Positions 5,157 to 5,158 of a stretch of 5,158 nt of DNA are shown piece by piece (within the stretch, counting starts at the first letter, position 1; the number at the start of each line of letters is the position of its first letter). This stretch comes from Pseudomonas sp. (GTDB taxonomy: Bacteria; Pseudomonadota; Gammaproteobacteria; Pseudomonadales; Pseudomonadaceae), in contig DQGF01000402.1 in NCBI GenBank assembly GCA_003525045.1, positions 1-5,158 of the forward strand, in the 5' to 3' direction. The position numbers and the translations under genes are program-made. Below the pieces are notes generated by a model, which searched no databases, was not told the DNA's origin, and was given only the letters and a program-made list of their open reading frames with translations.

Positions 5157-5158
5157 TC

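Overview
The window reads as chromosomal DNA of a Pseudomonas, most likely of the fluorescens group. The coding GC and codon use, an inverted pair of the GTAGGAGCGA-type REP sequence common in that group, and six intact genes with typical pseudomonad protein families all point this way. I see no mobile element, CRISPR array, RNA gene, phage gene or defence locus. This is mostly ordinary core or near-core DNA whose interest lies in the regulatory sequences between the genes.

Layout. Positions 1-203 are the control region of a 2-oxoglutarate (alpha-ketoglutarate) permease gene. They hold two 22-bp dyad repeats exactly 32 bp apart, a near-consensus sigma-54 (-24/-12) promoter, and a short 5' leader with an A-rich AANAANAA motif (Crc/Hfq type) in the loop of a possible hairpin beside the Shine-Dalgarno. 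The permease (kgtP-like, 204-1523, +) ends at a strong symmetrical terminator (1531-1569), followed by a REP inverted pair (1592-1656). Convergent to it is a membrane protein of four DUF347 repeats (1671-2426, -). The 210-bp divergent region 2427-2636 carries two TGAAAAA-containing boxes 22 bp apart, resembling ColR sites oriented toward the membrane-protein gene. A flavin reductase-like FMN protein (2637-3266, +) then meets, stop codon against stop codon, a 76-residue protein of unknown function (3267-3497, -). Upstream of that small gene on the same strand is an antibiotic-biosynthesis-monooxygenase-like (ABM fold) protein (3539-3892, -). A 334-bp gap separates it from a divergent AraC-family regulator (4227-5156, +) with an AraC_N type sensor domain.

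How they work together. The permease looks like a nutrient-responsive unit: sigma-54 plus an enhancer-binding protein would switch it on when a C5-dicarboxylate is sensed, and Crc/Hfq would hold translation down while better carbon sources last. This matches what is known for the P. aeruginosa 2-oxoglutarate transporter PA5530 (RpoN and MifSR dependent), but the sites here are inferred by eye. The AraC regulator, the divergent ABM gene and perhaps the 76-residue gene could form a small regulator-target module. The remaining genes show no obvious shared pathway.
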